Part shown: positions 57,126 to 64,000 of the stretch, one piece after another | Layout of the letters: every line of letters begins with the position of its first letter | Numbering within the stretch: the stretch's first letter is position 1 | Source of the DNA: Hyphomicrobiales bacterium | GTDB lineage: Bacteria; Pseudomonadota; Alphaproteobacteria; Rhizobiales; MH13 | NCBI GenBank assembly: GCA_017642935.1 | Contig: JAEPOK010000002.1 | Coordinates: 496,001 to 560,000, forward strand | Direction: 5' to 3' | DNA length: 64,000 nucleotides | Notes under the pieces: generated by a model | What the model was told of the DNA's origin: nothing | The model's input: the letters and a program-made list of their open reading frames with translations, nothing else | Databases searched by the model: none | Program-made: the position numbers and the translations under genes

Positions 57126-58391
57126 CTAAAAGCTCACCTTCAGTGAGGCGTTGAGGCCAAACACCCAATCATTGCCGTAGGTCGCGGTGTAGCCCAACGG
57201 GTTGGCCGCGCCGCTGTGTCGGGTTTGCGTCGAGACGGAGCCTGACGTCATGAGGCCAGCCGATCCGCCCACGACGATTTGGGCCTGTTCGGTGGGATTG
57301 TAGACAGCATTGAAGGCACCGACCCAGGTATCGGTCTGCGACGTGAACCCGTTGGTTGCTCCCTGATCCCAGGTAAGACTCCCGGTGAGGGATAGCTGAT
57401 CGTTGAGCTGGTGCACGCCGCCAGCCGTTGCCGTCCAGCTGTCATTCCATTGGAGCTGAAGCCCGCTCAGCTGCGCCGTGCCCGGTGCCAGCGTTCCACC
57501 GACACCGAGAAAAGCGCCGGGTATGGTTTGCGCGTTCACCAGGGGCATCGCGGTCGCCACGCTCCAGTCTGTCCAGCGGATTGAACCGAACGCTAACCAG
57601 CTCGGTGCGACACCCGACTGGACCTCCAACTCGAGCGATTGCGGCATGGAAATCGAGCCTTGGATGACGGCGGTACCAGGCACGGAGGAAAAGGTTCCCT
57701 TCATGTCGAAGTCGACTTGGGAGTTGTAGATCAGGCTCGCCCGCAAGGCATAGGCGGGGATCTCGTAAGCTAGGCCGACCCGCCACGCCCAACTCCAGTC
57801 GTCCACATCGGTTGTGGCCACGCCAATTACAGGAAAGGGTGGCGCGACGCCGGTGTTCAAAACCGATTGGGTGAGTTCATAGCGCGCATGTTGGTACGAT
57901 ACACCGCCAACAAGGCTCACTTGACCGGTATCCAGGTGGTGGGTGCCTGCGCAAGTCAATCCATAGTCCTGTGAGGAGAAATGCTGGTCAATCGCGGCAG
58001 CCGACGCAATGAAGCCCGTGCCGTAGTTCGCATGACCTTCCCAGGGCTGCCGGAAGGAGGCCATGCAGCGCAGATGTTCGCCGGCACGACCGATGGCGCT
58101 GGCGCGAAAGATAGTGAAAGCTTCTGCTTCAGGGGCAGTCGTGGTTCCTGTCGTTGACGCAAGAAGGTTACCTGAAATGGCCGTATCGCTGGCGGCGACA
58201 TTGCTGAGATCGCGATCTGGCACGAGGTGGCGGACTTGGGTTTCCACGGCAACAGTCTGGCTGGTGATGAACAGTGCATCCCAGTCGCGTTCGCCCGAGT
58301 CGTAACCTCCGGCCATGGCAGGTGACTGAGCAAAGGCAAGCCCCACGGCCAAACCCCACGCTTTTGCTGCAACGCTTTTCGCCCTCGTCAT
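57126..58391 (-). CDS. OmpP1/FadL/TodX-family outer-membrane transport protein
   Basis: The 421-residue product has a signal peptide (GLAVGLAFAQSPAMA, cut near residue 27) and a C-terminus ending in Phe (LNASLKVSF), as in outer-membrane barrels. FadL-type landmarks are RVGLAYEIPAYALRASLIYNSQVDF and SMPQSLELEVQSGVAPSWL. The family takes up long-chain fatty acids or hydrophobic compounds. ATG 58391 is the start with a good signal peptide; 58439 adds a non-conserved leader. It is convergent with the oxidoreductase gene, six bases away. Confidence 0.82.
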   Translation of the reverse strand: MTRAKSVAAKAWGLAVGLAFAQSPAMAGGYDSGERDWDALFITSQTVAVETQVRHLVPDRDLSNVAASDTAISGNLLASTTGTTTAPEAEAFTIFRASAIGRAGEHLRCMASFRQPWEGHANYGTGFIASAAAIDQHFSSQDYGLTCAGTHHLDTGQVSLVGGVSYQHARYELTQSVLNTGVAPPFPVIGVATTDVDDWSWAWRVGLAYEIPAYALRASLIYNSQVDFDMKGTFSSVPGTAVIQGSISMPQSLELEVQSGVAPSWLAFGSIRWTDWSVATAMPLVNAQTIPGAFLGVGGTLAPGTAQLSGLQLQWNDSWTATAGGVHQLNDQLSLTGSLTWDQGATNGFTSQTDTWVGAFNAVYNPTEQAQIVVGGSAGLMTSGSVSTQTRHSGAANPLGYTATYGNDWVFGLNASLKVSF

Positions 58392-58608
58392 TGTTTTCCG
58401 CCCCCAAAACATTCCCTGAGTCTTCTCGATGGGAACCATGGGTATTTGCCTTACCCCGGACCCATCGGTCCTGAGCGTGCGTGAGCAAGACGGGCGAACC
58501 GTTGAGATTCGTCAACCAGACCGTGCAATGGGCGACAACGGCAACGGACGACCAGCCTTTGCCATGAAGGTGATGGCCCTGTGGGGATGCCCGAGTAGGC
58601 GGATCTAG

Positions 58609-59808
58609 CTAGGCGTGGCTGACCATCAGCCCTTCGCGGATGAGGCGTTTGACCAGCACCAGCTTGCCATCGTCGTCCAAATCGCTGGGCAGGTCACGGA
58701 TTTTGAACCGCTGGTTTGTCAGGCAGGTTTCAAGTGCTGATTTGGTGTGCGCCGGCAGAAACATTTCCGCGCCCTGGCAACTCACCTGAACCACCGGATT
58801 GCCTTCCGGATCGGTGCGATCCTGAAGCTGGAAGATAAGCTGCGGCTGGGCGCCGACCTCTGAATCGGCTGACAGTTCGGCCAGACGGGCAAGCTGGCGC
58901 ATCTGACCAGGTACGCGCGGCACGCGATTGCCGATAAATTCGGAACGGATATCGCTCACCAGGTCGGGCAAGCTTGCGCTGTCTTGCAAGCGCTTGAGCA
59001 GATCGGCGAAGGTCGCCTCCATCGCGCCCATATCGAAATCCCCGCGTGCGTGGCCAGGTGGCAGCGAGGCGCGAAACGCTGGGTCTTTATGCGCAACGGC
59101 GATAACCGCCTCGGTGACAAGGTCCGCCCAGGTGCGGGTCATCAGGCCGGTGGTGATGTGCAGCGAGGTCTGATCCGTCGCCACGGCGTCATGGGTCAGG
59201 CCGCGTGGCACGTAGCACATGTCGCCGGGCTCGAGCACGAAGCTGTCAGTCTGCTCACCGATCGGCACGTCGTGGGGGTTGAACGCCTGCGTGTTCAGCG
59301 GCAGCTCGACCGGATGGTCGTAGATACGCCATTCCTTCGTGCCTTCCACCTGCAGAACCAATACATCGTGATTGTCATAGTGGGCGCGAAAGCCCTGGGA
59401 ATGGGCTGGAGTCAGATAAATGTTGGTCTGGATGCGCGAGGAAAACACGTTCTCCAGCGCCCGGCAGAAGCGGGCTAGCGTTGGCAAGCGTTCCTGCAGG
59501 TTCGACATGATGATCGTGGCACCATCGGCGAACAGCTGGTTGACACGTACCGCGTCGATGAAACCTGATTCATAGGCAAAGTCTGCGGGCGTGATGGTGG
59601 CGTCGGCGCGCACCACATTCACTTCTGGAACGCTAAGGCCCATCGTGGTGACGACCCGGTCGATATCATCCACGGAGACCAGGTCGCGATAGTAGTCCGG
59701 CGTGTTGCGATGCACGACGAGATGTTTTTTCTCAAAGCTTTCGCCGAAAAATGCCTCGCGTGTGACTGGCGCGATCGACCAATCAAAATCCAGCGCTGCG
59801 TGTTGCAT
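58609..59808 (-). CDS. JmjC/cupin-4-domain 2-oxoglutarate oxygenase
   Basis: The 399-residue product is a cupin_4 (JmjC-like) Fe(II)/2-oxoglutarate hydroxylase. The metal triad is expected at HYD in GFRAHYDNHDVLVLQVEG and at the His of YVPRGLTHDAVA; the facing SLHITTGL and the EWRIYD strand are typical. A C-terminal winged-helix-like half (about 250-399) resembles that of ribosomal oxygenases such as YcfD, so the client could be a ribosomal protein. It is divergent from two small peptide genes, which is why a peptide client is also proposed. No signal peptide. Confidence 0.85.
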   Translation of the reverse strand: MQHAALDFDWSIAPVTREAFFGESFEKKHLVVHRNTPDYYRDLVSVDDIDRVVTTMGLSVPEVNVVRADATITPADFAYESGFIDAVRVNQLFADGATIIMSNLQERLPTLARFCRALENVFSSRIQTNIYLTPAHSQGFRAHYDNHDVLVLQVEGTKEWRIYDHPVELPLNTQAFNPHDVPIGEQTDSFVLEPGDMCYVPRGLTHDAVATDQTSLHITTGLMTRTWADLVTEAVIAVAHKDPAFRASLPPGHARGDFDMGAMEATFADLLKRLQDSASLPDLVSDIRSEFIGNRVPRVPGQMRQLARLAELSADSEVGAQPQLIFQLQDRTDPEGNPVVQVSCQGAEMFLPAHTKSALETCLTNQRFKIRDLPSDLDDDGKLVLVKRLIREGLMVSHA

Positions 59809-59977
59809 CGCATCCCCCGATTTTTATCGTTCTTGTTGTCCGGCCAGCAGGCGTAACGCCTTGGCAGAGCCGATGCAACGCCACGCTGTGCAAACACGTC
59901 ATTGACGCTTGGAGGTTGCCGGGACTAGTCTGCGGCACGGGGGCATGCGCGTCTGCGCCAATTGGGGGATCCAGTCG

Positions 59978-60313
59978 ATGGCTGATACACCGAAAAAACG
60001 ATCAAAAACGCTGAGCGAATCAGACATCACGACCAAACGTGGCGTTGGACGGCGGACCTTTATGGGCATCATGGCAGCTGGGTCTGTCGGAGCGGCATTG
60101 GCTCCGACAACGGTTGCTGCGGCTGATGTCGATAATGGCACCTGGACCGATTCGGGCAGCTGCCCGCGCCTTCTGCCAGCTGGTCTGACGGATTCTGATG
60201 GTGGCGCGTATGCTGATCCCGCAGGCGCTGGGACCTATACCGGCTATACCGACCAGGACAATGGCAACATCACCGACGATGGTGGCCGTGGCCGTGGTGC
60301 GCCTTACTGTTAA
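59978..60313 (+). CDS. Small Tat-exported peptide, paralogue 1
   Basis: The 111-residue product starts with a charged n-region (TPKKRSKTLSESDITTKRG), the twin-arginine segment GRRTFMG at 24-30, a hydrophobic core, and an AxA-type cleavage site before Asp50. The mature part begins DVDNGTWTDSGSCPR, has Gly/Asp/Thr-rich repeats with a DQDNGNITD loop, and ends in APYC. Only two Cys are present (62 and 111). GGGGGA lies eight bases before ATG 59978. I do not recognise the family. A weak terminator follows at 60317-60336. Confidence 0.85.
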   Translation: MADTPKKRSKTLSESDITTKRGVGRRTFMGIMAAGSVGAALAPTTVAAADVDNGTWTDSGSCPRLLPAGLTDSDGGAYADPAGAGTYTGYTDQDNGNITDDGGRGRGAPYC

Positions 60314-60316
60314 GAC

Positions 60317-60336
60317 GCTGGCCTAGCAGCTTTTTT
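60317..60336 (+). terminator. Weak intrinsic terminator after peptide gene 1
   Basis: A short GCTG-GCCTAG-CAGC stem is followed by T6. The stem is only four base pairs, so termination may be partial. Confidence 0.4.
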
Positions 60337-60460
60337 ACGACTTTGCGATGAGATGGACCGTGGCGTCGTATGACGCCGCCGGTTGCCCATTCATGTCCTT
60401 GCGTGCGAGATTGTGATGGGCCAAAACACTTTGGCTTTATCAGACGCACTAGGATTTCCA

Positions 60461-60745
60461 ATGAACGATACGCCCAAAAAACCAGCCAGAACTCTGGGTG
60501 AAGACGACATCACGACCAAGCGCCATCTCGGACGGCGGGCCTTTTTGGGGATCATGGCCGCTGGATCCGTTGGTGCCGTTCTAACGCCAACCCAAGCTGC
60601 AGCAGCCGATGTCGACAATGGCACCTGGACGGACTCAGGTAGCTGTCCGCGCGGCGGTGGCGGGGCCTACACCAATCTGACCGATTCCGATAATGGCAAC
60701 ATCACCGATGCGGCGGGTTATGGACGTGGCGCGCCCTACTGCTAG
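60461..60745 (+). CDS. Small Tat-exported peptide, paralogue 2
   Basis: The 94-residue product is a paralogue of the gene 147 bases upstream. The 49-residue leader is the same length and identical at 35 of 49 positions, with GRRAFLG as the Tat motif and cleavage expected at AAA before Asp50. Residues 50-64 (DVDNGTWTDSGSCPR) are identical to paralogue 1, the middle is 17 residues shorter, and the end DNGNITD...GRGAPYC is nearly the same. Two Cys (62 and 94). AGGA lies six bases before ATG 60461. Function unknown. Confidence 0.85.
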   Translation: MNDTPKKPARTLGEDDITTKRHLGRRAFLGIMAAGSVGAVLTPTQAAAADVDNGTWTDSGSCPRGGGGAYTNLTDSDNGNITDAAGYGRGAPYC

Positions 60746-60773
60746 GGCCTACCGCCTTTTGGTTTTGACACAG

Positions 60774-60796
60774 GGCGCGGGCAACCGCGCCTTTTT
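60774..60796 (+). terminator. Rho-independent terminator of the peptide genes
   Basis: A 7-bp stem GGCGCGG/CCGCGCC with a GCAA tetraloop is followed by TTTTT, 28 bases after the second peptide gene. Confidence 0.88.
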
Positions 60797-61521
60797 CATT
60801 CCCGGTGCAGGACCGTGTCGCCGAAGAAGGATGACAGCATCTTCGGCTTGAAGGCGGCCGCGATGGCTTGCGGGTCGTAACCGTCGCGCACCCATTGCAT
60901 GAAGGTCTGCCCCTGGGGCACGCCATCGCGCACATAGGTCTCGACCATGGCGTCCAAAACCCCGGTCTTTGAGCCTTTGATATGGCCATATCTCAGCGTC
61001 ATCTGGCTGAGCGCGCGCTCATAATCATTGTGCAGGATGAGGAAATAGAGCGCGCTGCCGAGGCTCGCTCGGTCCGCGCCCGCTTTGCAGTGAATCACCG
61101 CCGGATAGGCGATGGATTTCAGCAGCGTTTCAAGCTTTTCCAACTGGGCAACATCCGGCAAAGCGCGTGACCGCAATTGCAGGCCCTCAAAGGCGATGCC
61201 GGCCTGTTCGGCAGCTTCAACCTCCAGTGGGTAGGAGCCATATTGCATGCCGCCGCGCAGATTGATGATGGTTTTCACCCCCATGCGCTGCCATTTGCGC
61301 ACCTGATGCGGCAGCGGCTGCGATGAGCGGTAGAGCTTGTCATCGACCTTGTGGAAATTGGTGTAGACGTAGCGGATGAAGCCATGATCCATCGCCAGCA
61401 TGTCGAACCAGGCGTGCAGACGCCGTCGCCAGCCGATAAGGGGCGGCTTGAAATAGGCCGAGCGCTCTTCAACCCGTGAGGGGAAGGCGCGGCGGTAAAG
61501 GCGTTTGAGGGTTGGTGGCAC
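60796..61521 (-). CDS. Cx5R protein phosphatase (tyrosine/dual-specificity family)
   Basis: The 241-residue product has the phosphatase active site HCKAGADRAS (Cys, then five residues, then Arg) near residue 145 and the conserved KLYRSSQPLPHQVRKWQRMG and TIINLRGG of the family. The N-terminal ~40 residues are very basic and amphipathic (LKRLYRRAF, GWRRRLHAWF), perhaps for membrane or lipid contact. The start used is GTG 61521 with only a weak ribosome site, so it is uncertain. Substrate unknown. Confidence 0.85.
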   Translation of the reverse strand: MPPTLKRLYRRAFPSRVEERSAYFKPPLIGWRRRLHAWFDMLAMDHGFIRYVYTNFHKVDDKLYRSSQPLPHQVRKWQRMGVKTIINLRGGMQYGSYPLEVEAAEQAGIAFEGLQLRSRALPDVAQLEKLETLLKSIAYPAVIHCKAGADRASLGSALYFLILHNDYERALSQMTLRYGHIKGSKTGVLDAMVETYVRDGVPQGQTFMQWVRDGYDPQAIAAAFKPKMLSSFFGDTVLHRE

Positions 61522-62328
61522 GCGGGCCCGTTACTCGTCGATGAAAGACGGCCCGTTCCTATCCATGTCGGTCGCCGAAGGCAATTGCTGCGGAACGATG
61601 CGGATCAGGAGCCGAAGAGCGGAGTGTTCTTGCCCGCCGCGAATCGCGTGATTCTGAGTCGAATCAAGAGGATGGAACGAATCGCGACTCCAAAGGTGGT
61701 TGCGGCTTTGTTCGCATTTTGATTCATACTTGGACTCATCGTCATTCCGTTTGGCGGTATGATTCCTCCTTTTGTTCTTGGTGCTTAGCAAGATTGAACG
61801 CCGGTTAACGAACCGCTTCTCGTTTGTGCGCTGACGTTTACACTATGGTCAGATCGTCTGGCTGTTCTTCGGGCATTGTTGCATCGCCGTTATGATTGCG
61901 GGGCGACGTCGCGATGGTTTGCTGACCCATATTGGGACAGGAACGCACTTGCATCTCGCTGGAGTCGGCGCGTAAGGGTAGAAGGCCACTTCGAGTACAA
62001 TCGGGCGAGGGGCGTTGTCGGCGAAGCTACTGTTGCTCGTTGGGCGTTAACCTTTTGCAGCGCCAACTGTCGCGCGCGTTAGGCCCGTGTTTCAGCTTTG
62101 TTCTTCCAAAAGCGCGACTCAGAACGTTTTCAGAGTCAACGCCCCCAGCCAAAAAAATCGTTTCCTCAAAGCGTCCCGAACTGATCTTGCAGCAGGCCGC
62201 GGCTATCCCCACCTCGAAAGCCGGCTGTCGTATGGGATTCACACAGGATCTGCAGGGTTCGCGGCAGCACCAGCCATTGATTTGGGTCGGCTGGGCTATC
62301 ATCATGGGATGAGGTTGAGGGAAAGACG
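61522..62328. other. Gene-poor 807-base region with a GANTC cluster
   Basis: No recognisable gene lies between the phosphatase and thpR. The left part holds nine GANTC sites in 125 bases (separate entry) and four more occur at about 61962, 62116, 62132 and 62236. The open frames present have unlikely composition and no family. The region must hold the promoters of both flanking genes; a non-coding RNA is possible but I see no known RNA signature. Confidence 0.55.
61641..61765. repeat. Dense cluster of nine GANTC (CcrM methylation) sites
   Basis: GANTC occurs at 61641, 61650, 61656, 61661, 61679, 61686, 61721, 61733 and 61761. Four of them overlap an inverted repeat TGATTC-TGAGTC-GAATCA (61649-61666). 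GANTC is the target of the alphaproteobacterial cell-cycle methyltransferase CcrM. Confidence 0.85.
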
Positions 62329-62865
62329 ATGCCGCGCTTGTTCACCGGTTTGGAGTTGCCGCGTGTGGTCGCCGATCAACTCGCCCTGCTTCAGGGCGGC
62401 CTACATGGTGCGCGGTGGATCGACCGGGACAATTTTCACATCACGCTGCGATTCATCGGCGATGTCGATCACGCGATCGCCCGCGAGGTCGTGTCGGCGC
62501 TGGATCGCGTGCGCCACGGCCCCATAACGCTGACGCTCGATGGCTTGGGTTCGTTTGGTGGCAACAAACCGCATTCGGTATTCGTGCGCATCGCGCCAAC
62601 GCAGGAGCTGGCGGATTTGCAAGGCGAGCAGGAGCGCATCATGCAGCGCCTCGGCCTTAAGCCCGAGCGACGCAGCTTTATCCCTCACATTACGTTGGCC
62701 CGGTGTCGCGGCTTGCAACCCGGCGCGGTGGCGCATTGGCTGTCGCTGCGTGGGGGGATCATGAACCTTTCTTTCGAGGTTGATCGCTTCGTTCTCTATT
62801 CATCGCGAGACTCGGTGGGTGGTGGGCCCTATGTGGTGGAAGAAGACTATCCTCTTGTTGCCTGA
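62329..62865 (+). CDS. thpR: RNA 2',3'-cyclic phosphodiesterase (2H/LigT family)
   Basis: The 178-residue product has the two HxT motifs that define 2H phosphoesterases: HITLRFIG near residue 37 and HITLARC near residue 124, together with RLFTGLELP at the start. It opens 2',3'-cyclic phosphates on RNA ends. It leads the plus-strand run thpR-phhB-DUF1232. Confidence 0.92.
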   Translation: MPRLFTGLELPRVVADQLALLQGGLHGARWIDRDNFHITLRFIGDVDHAIAREVVSALDRVRHGPITLTLDGLGSFGGNKPHSVFVRIAPTQELADLQGEQERIMQRLGLKPERRSFIPHITLARCRGLQPGAVAHWLSLRGGIMNLSFEVDRFVLYSSRDSVGGGPYVVEEDYPLVA

Positions 62866-62875
62866 AGGAGTGCCC

Positions 62876-63160
62876 ATGCCCCGCTTGTCTGACGCTGATC
62901 GATCCACCGCCCTTGCCGCCCTGGAGGGCTGGAGCCTGGTTGAAGGCCGCGAGGCCATCGAGAAGCGCTTTGTGTTCAAAAACTTCGTCGAAGCCTTTGG
63001 ATTCATGACCAAAGCGGCGCTTGAGGCGGAAAAGGCAGACCATCATCCTGAATGGTCCAATGTCTACAAAACCGTCAATGTCACGCTCACCACCCATGAT
63101 GCGGGCGGTATCACGGACAAGGATATCGCGCTTGCCAAGGCATTCGATGCTTGCGCCTAA
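62876..63160 (+). CDS. phhB: 4a-hydroxytetrahydrobiopterin dehydratase
   Basis: PhhB recycles pterin cofactor; in bacteria without phenylalanine hydroxylase it is thought to serve other pterin-dependent reactions. The 94-residue product has the active-site block [26 protein letters not shown] split around the two His residues, and begins with [22 protein letters not shown] lies five bases before ATG 62876. No phenylalanine hydroxylase is visible in the window. Confidence 0.92.
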   Translation: MPRLSDADRSTALAALEGWSLVEGREAIEKRFVFKNFVEAFGFMTKAALEAEKADHHPEWSNVYKTVNVTLTTHDAGGITDKDIALAKAFDACA

Positions 63161-63225
63161 GCGTTGCGAATGCGGTTAAGCGTCCCCACATATCGCCTCA
63201 ACACAAAATCCAAGAGGACCTTTTG

Positions 63226-63642
63226 ATGAGCGTCGAGACCGCCTCCACCACCGCAAATGATGACCCGAGCAGCGCCGGTATCGATGGCGATGTGCTGGGC
63301 GAGGACGAGCGCACGCGGTTCGACAAGGACGAGGCGCGGGTGCGGCGCGACTTCTGGGTGACCGTGCGCAAGGCCGCTGGCAGCATCCCGTTTATGGATG
63401 AACTTGTGGCCGCCTATTACTGCGCTCTGGACAGGGAAACGCCGACACGGGTGCGCGCCACGCTGCTAGGCGCTCTGGGCTATTTTGTGCTGCCGCTGGA
63501 CGGTATTCCGGACTTCATCCTGGGTCTCGGTTTCACCGATGATGCGGCGGTGATCATGGGCGTTTTGGCGCTGATGCGCGTCCATATCACCGACGAGCAT
63601 CGCGAAGCGGCCCGTAAAGCGCTGTTGAAGGATCAGGGTTAG
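63226..63642 (+). CDS. DUF1232 (YkvA-type) membrane protein
   Basis: The 138-residue product has a charged N-terminal half and a C-terminal DUF1232 domain with the signature LLGALGYFVLPLDGIPDFILGLGFTDDAAV split over a re-entrant membrane hairpin (about residues 82-118). The role of the family is unknown. AAGAGGA lies upstream of ATG 63226. It is the last gene of its run. Confidence 0.88.
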   Translation: MSVETASTTANDDPSSAGIDGDVLGEDERTRFDKDEARVRRDFWVTVRKAAGSIPFMDELVAAYYCALDRETPTRVRATLLGALGYFVLPLDGIPDFILGLGFTDDAAVIMGVLALMRVHITDEHREAARKALLKDQG

Positions 63643-63708
63643 CGCGCAACCCTTCCTTTTTGCCGTCCTCACGCCTGCTGCTGCTGCGGGCGAGCCTTTG
63701 TCATCATT

Positions 63709-63788
63709 GTCATCCCGGCCTCGAGCCGAGATCTGCCACACCCTCTGATTGGGATCGATCCCGGATAGCCTCCGGCTTTCGGGATGAC
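63709..63788. repeat. Intergenic palindromic repeat of the alphaproteobacterial 'CATCCCGG' type
   Basis: GTCATCCCG (63709-63717) and CGGGATGAC (63780-63788) form the outer arms of an 80-base imperfect palindrome with GATCCCGGAT inside. Similar elements with CATCCCGG...CCGGGATG arms are scattered between genes in many alphaproteobacteria. Confidence 0.75.
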
Positions 63789-63846
63789 AGCGACGGCGCA
63801 GGTGCTTTTTTGCTCTTGGATTGCGGTCCAATCGCGCAACAAGAAA

Positions 63847-63882
63847 GGGGCTGACCAATGTGGTCAGCCCCCCGCGTTTTTT
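63847..63882. terminator. Rho-independent terminator near the right edge, possibly bidirectional
   Basis: A perfect 10-bp stem GGGGCTGACC/GGTCAGCCCC with an AATGT loop is followed on the plus strand by CCCGCG and T6, and on the minus strand by TTTCTT. It may end the DUF1232 transcript or one entering from the right. Confidence 0.8.
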
Positions 63883-64000
63883 GTCCAGGATCGAACCTGT
63901 TTCGACGGCCTACCCAACCGGGCGCGCCGCCAATGGTGTGGATTAGCGCGCTCTCAGAGGCTGCTCTGACCCGCTCGCTTCACCACCAGTTCTAACCTGG
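63883..64000 (-). other. Right edge, possibly the 3' end of a minus-strand gene
   Basis: Two minus-strand frames are open to the window edge (stops at 63943-63945 and at about 63956). One would end in ...SEQPLRAR and the other in ...KRAGQSSL; I cannot decide between them and recognise neither. Confidence 0.3.

Noticed and set aside
58438-58608. 56-codon plus-strand frame in the gap between the FadL-type and JmjC genes; its end (GTGGGGATGCCCGAGTAG) resembles the 3' end of the YdeP-like gene
   Set aside because: No ribosome site, no family, and the similarity covers only about 20 bases, so it is more likely chance or a tiny remnant than a gene.
61531-61791. 86-codon minus-strand frame ending nine bases before the phosphatase start
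   Set aside because: Its composition (Arg, Asn, Ser, His rich) has no family look, it covers the GANTC cluster whose repeats explain its Glu-Ser/Asp-Ser pattern, and it has no good ribosome site. It cannot be fully excluded.
61932-62312. 126-codon plus-strand frame in the gene-poor gap
   Set aside because: Amino-acid usage is that of a shadow frame (many Arg, Ser, Cys), with no recognisable motif and no ribosome site.
63883-63960. tRNA or tmRNA-like T-arm (GGTTCGATCC on the minus strand) near the right edge
   Set aside because: The stem pairs poorly for a T-arm, no acceptor stem or CCA follows, and no tmRNA tag or pseudoknot is visible.

Overview
The window reads as a chromosomal segment of an alphaproteobacterium, most likely of the order Hyphomicrobiales (Rhizobiales). 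It is GC-rich throughout, the gene order hslU / smr-mltA / secB / dnaQ-coaE-aroE-maf-PPSR / hemE-hemJ-rho-mnmE-mnmG-rsmG-parA-parB / holA-lptE-leuS is the alphaproteobacterial origin-proximal order, and cell-cycle signals of that class are present: TTAA-N7-TTAA (CtrA), GANTC (CcrM) and parS. I see no transposase, integrase, prophage or CRISPR array.

Layout. 1-6.8 kb: end of a GNAT gene, hslU, then on the minus strand an XRE regulator, smr, mltA and a Tim44-like gene, followed by fxsA and secB. 6.1-9.8 kb: minus-strand run dnaQ, coaE, aroE, maf, PPSR. 9.8-10.3 kb: the PPSR/hemE divergent gap, my best candidate for the chromosomal replication origin (oriC). 10.3-19.4 kb: hemE, hemJ, rho, mnmE, mnmG, rsmG, parA, parB, with four parS-like palindromes around mnmE and inside rsmG. 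19.5-32.2 kb: holA, lptE, leuS, a YggS-type gene, an L,D-transpeptidase, a CenR-like response regulator, a lone cyclic-nucleotide domain, xthA, lolA, ftsK and an aminotransferase; a second perfect CtrA-type box sits ahead of the aminotransferase-ftsK pair. 32.3-39.7 kb: amtB-glnK with possible NtrC/sigma-54 signals, tesB, ubiH-like, a low-GC orphan membrane gene, Trm112-like, LON-domain, CnoX-like thioredoxin, and a prolyl-tRNA editing homologue. tRNA-Gly(GCC) lies at 39.9 kb.

From 40 kb the content is more accessory: a CHASE4-GGDEF cyclase; an oxidoreductase/isomerase pair; a chemoreceptor with a small exported sensor-like partner; a LacI-controlled sugar ABC operon with a GH32-like hydrolase and a 2-hydroxyacid dehydrogenase, probably for a fructoside-type sugar; fdhD with a YdeP-like molybdopterin oxidoreductase; a FadL-type porin; a JmjC/cupin oxygenase divergent from two tandem, paralogous small Tat-exported peptides; a Cx5R phosphatase; an 800-base gene-poor gap holding a very dense cluster of GANTC sites; and finally thpR, phhB and a DUF1232 gene, ending in a palindromic repeat and a terminator.

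The two items I find most worth following are the tandem Tat peptides beside the JmjC oxygenase (58.6-60.8 kb), which look like precursor and modifying enzyme but match nothing I recognise, and the nine GANTC sites within 125 bases at 61.64-61.77 kb. The oriC/parS/CtrA layout is the best supported regulatory interpretation. All calls are made from reading the sequence; no database search was run.
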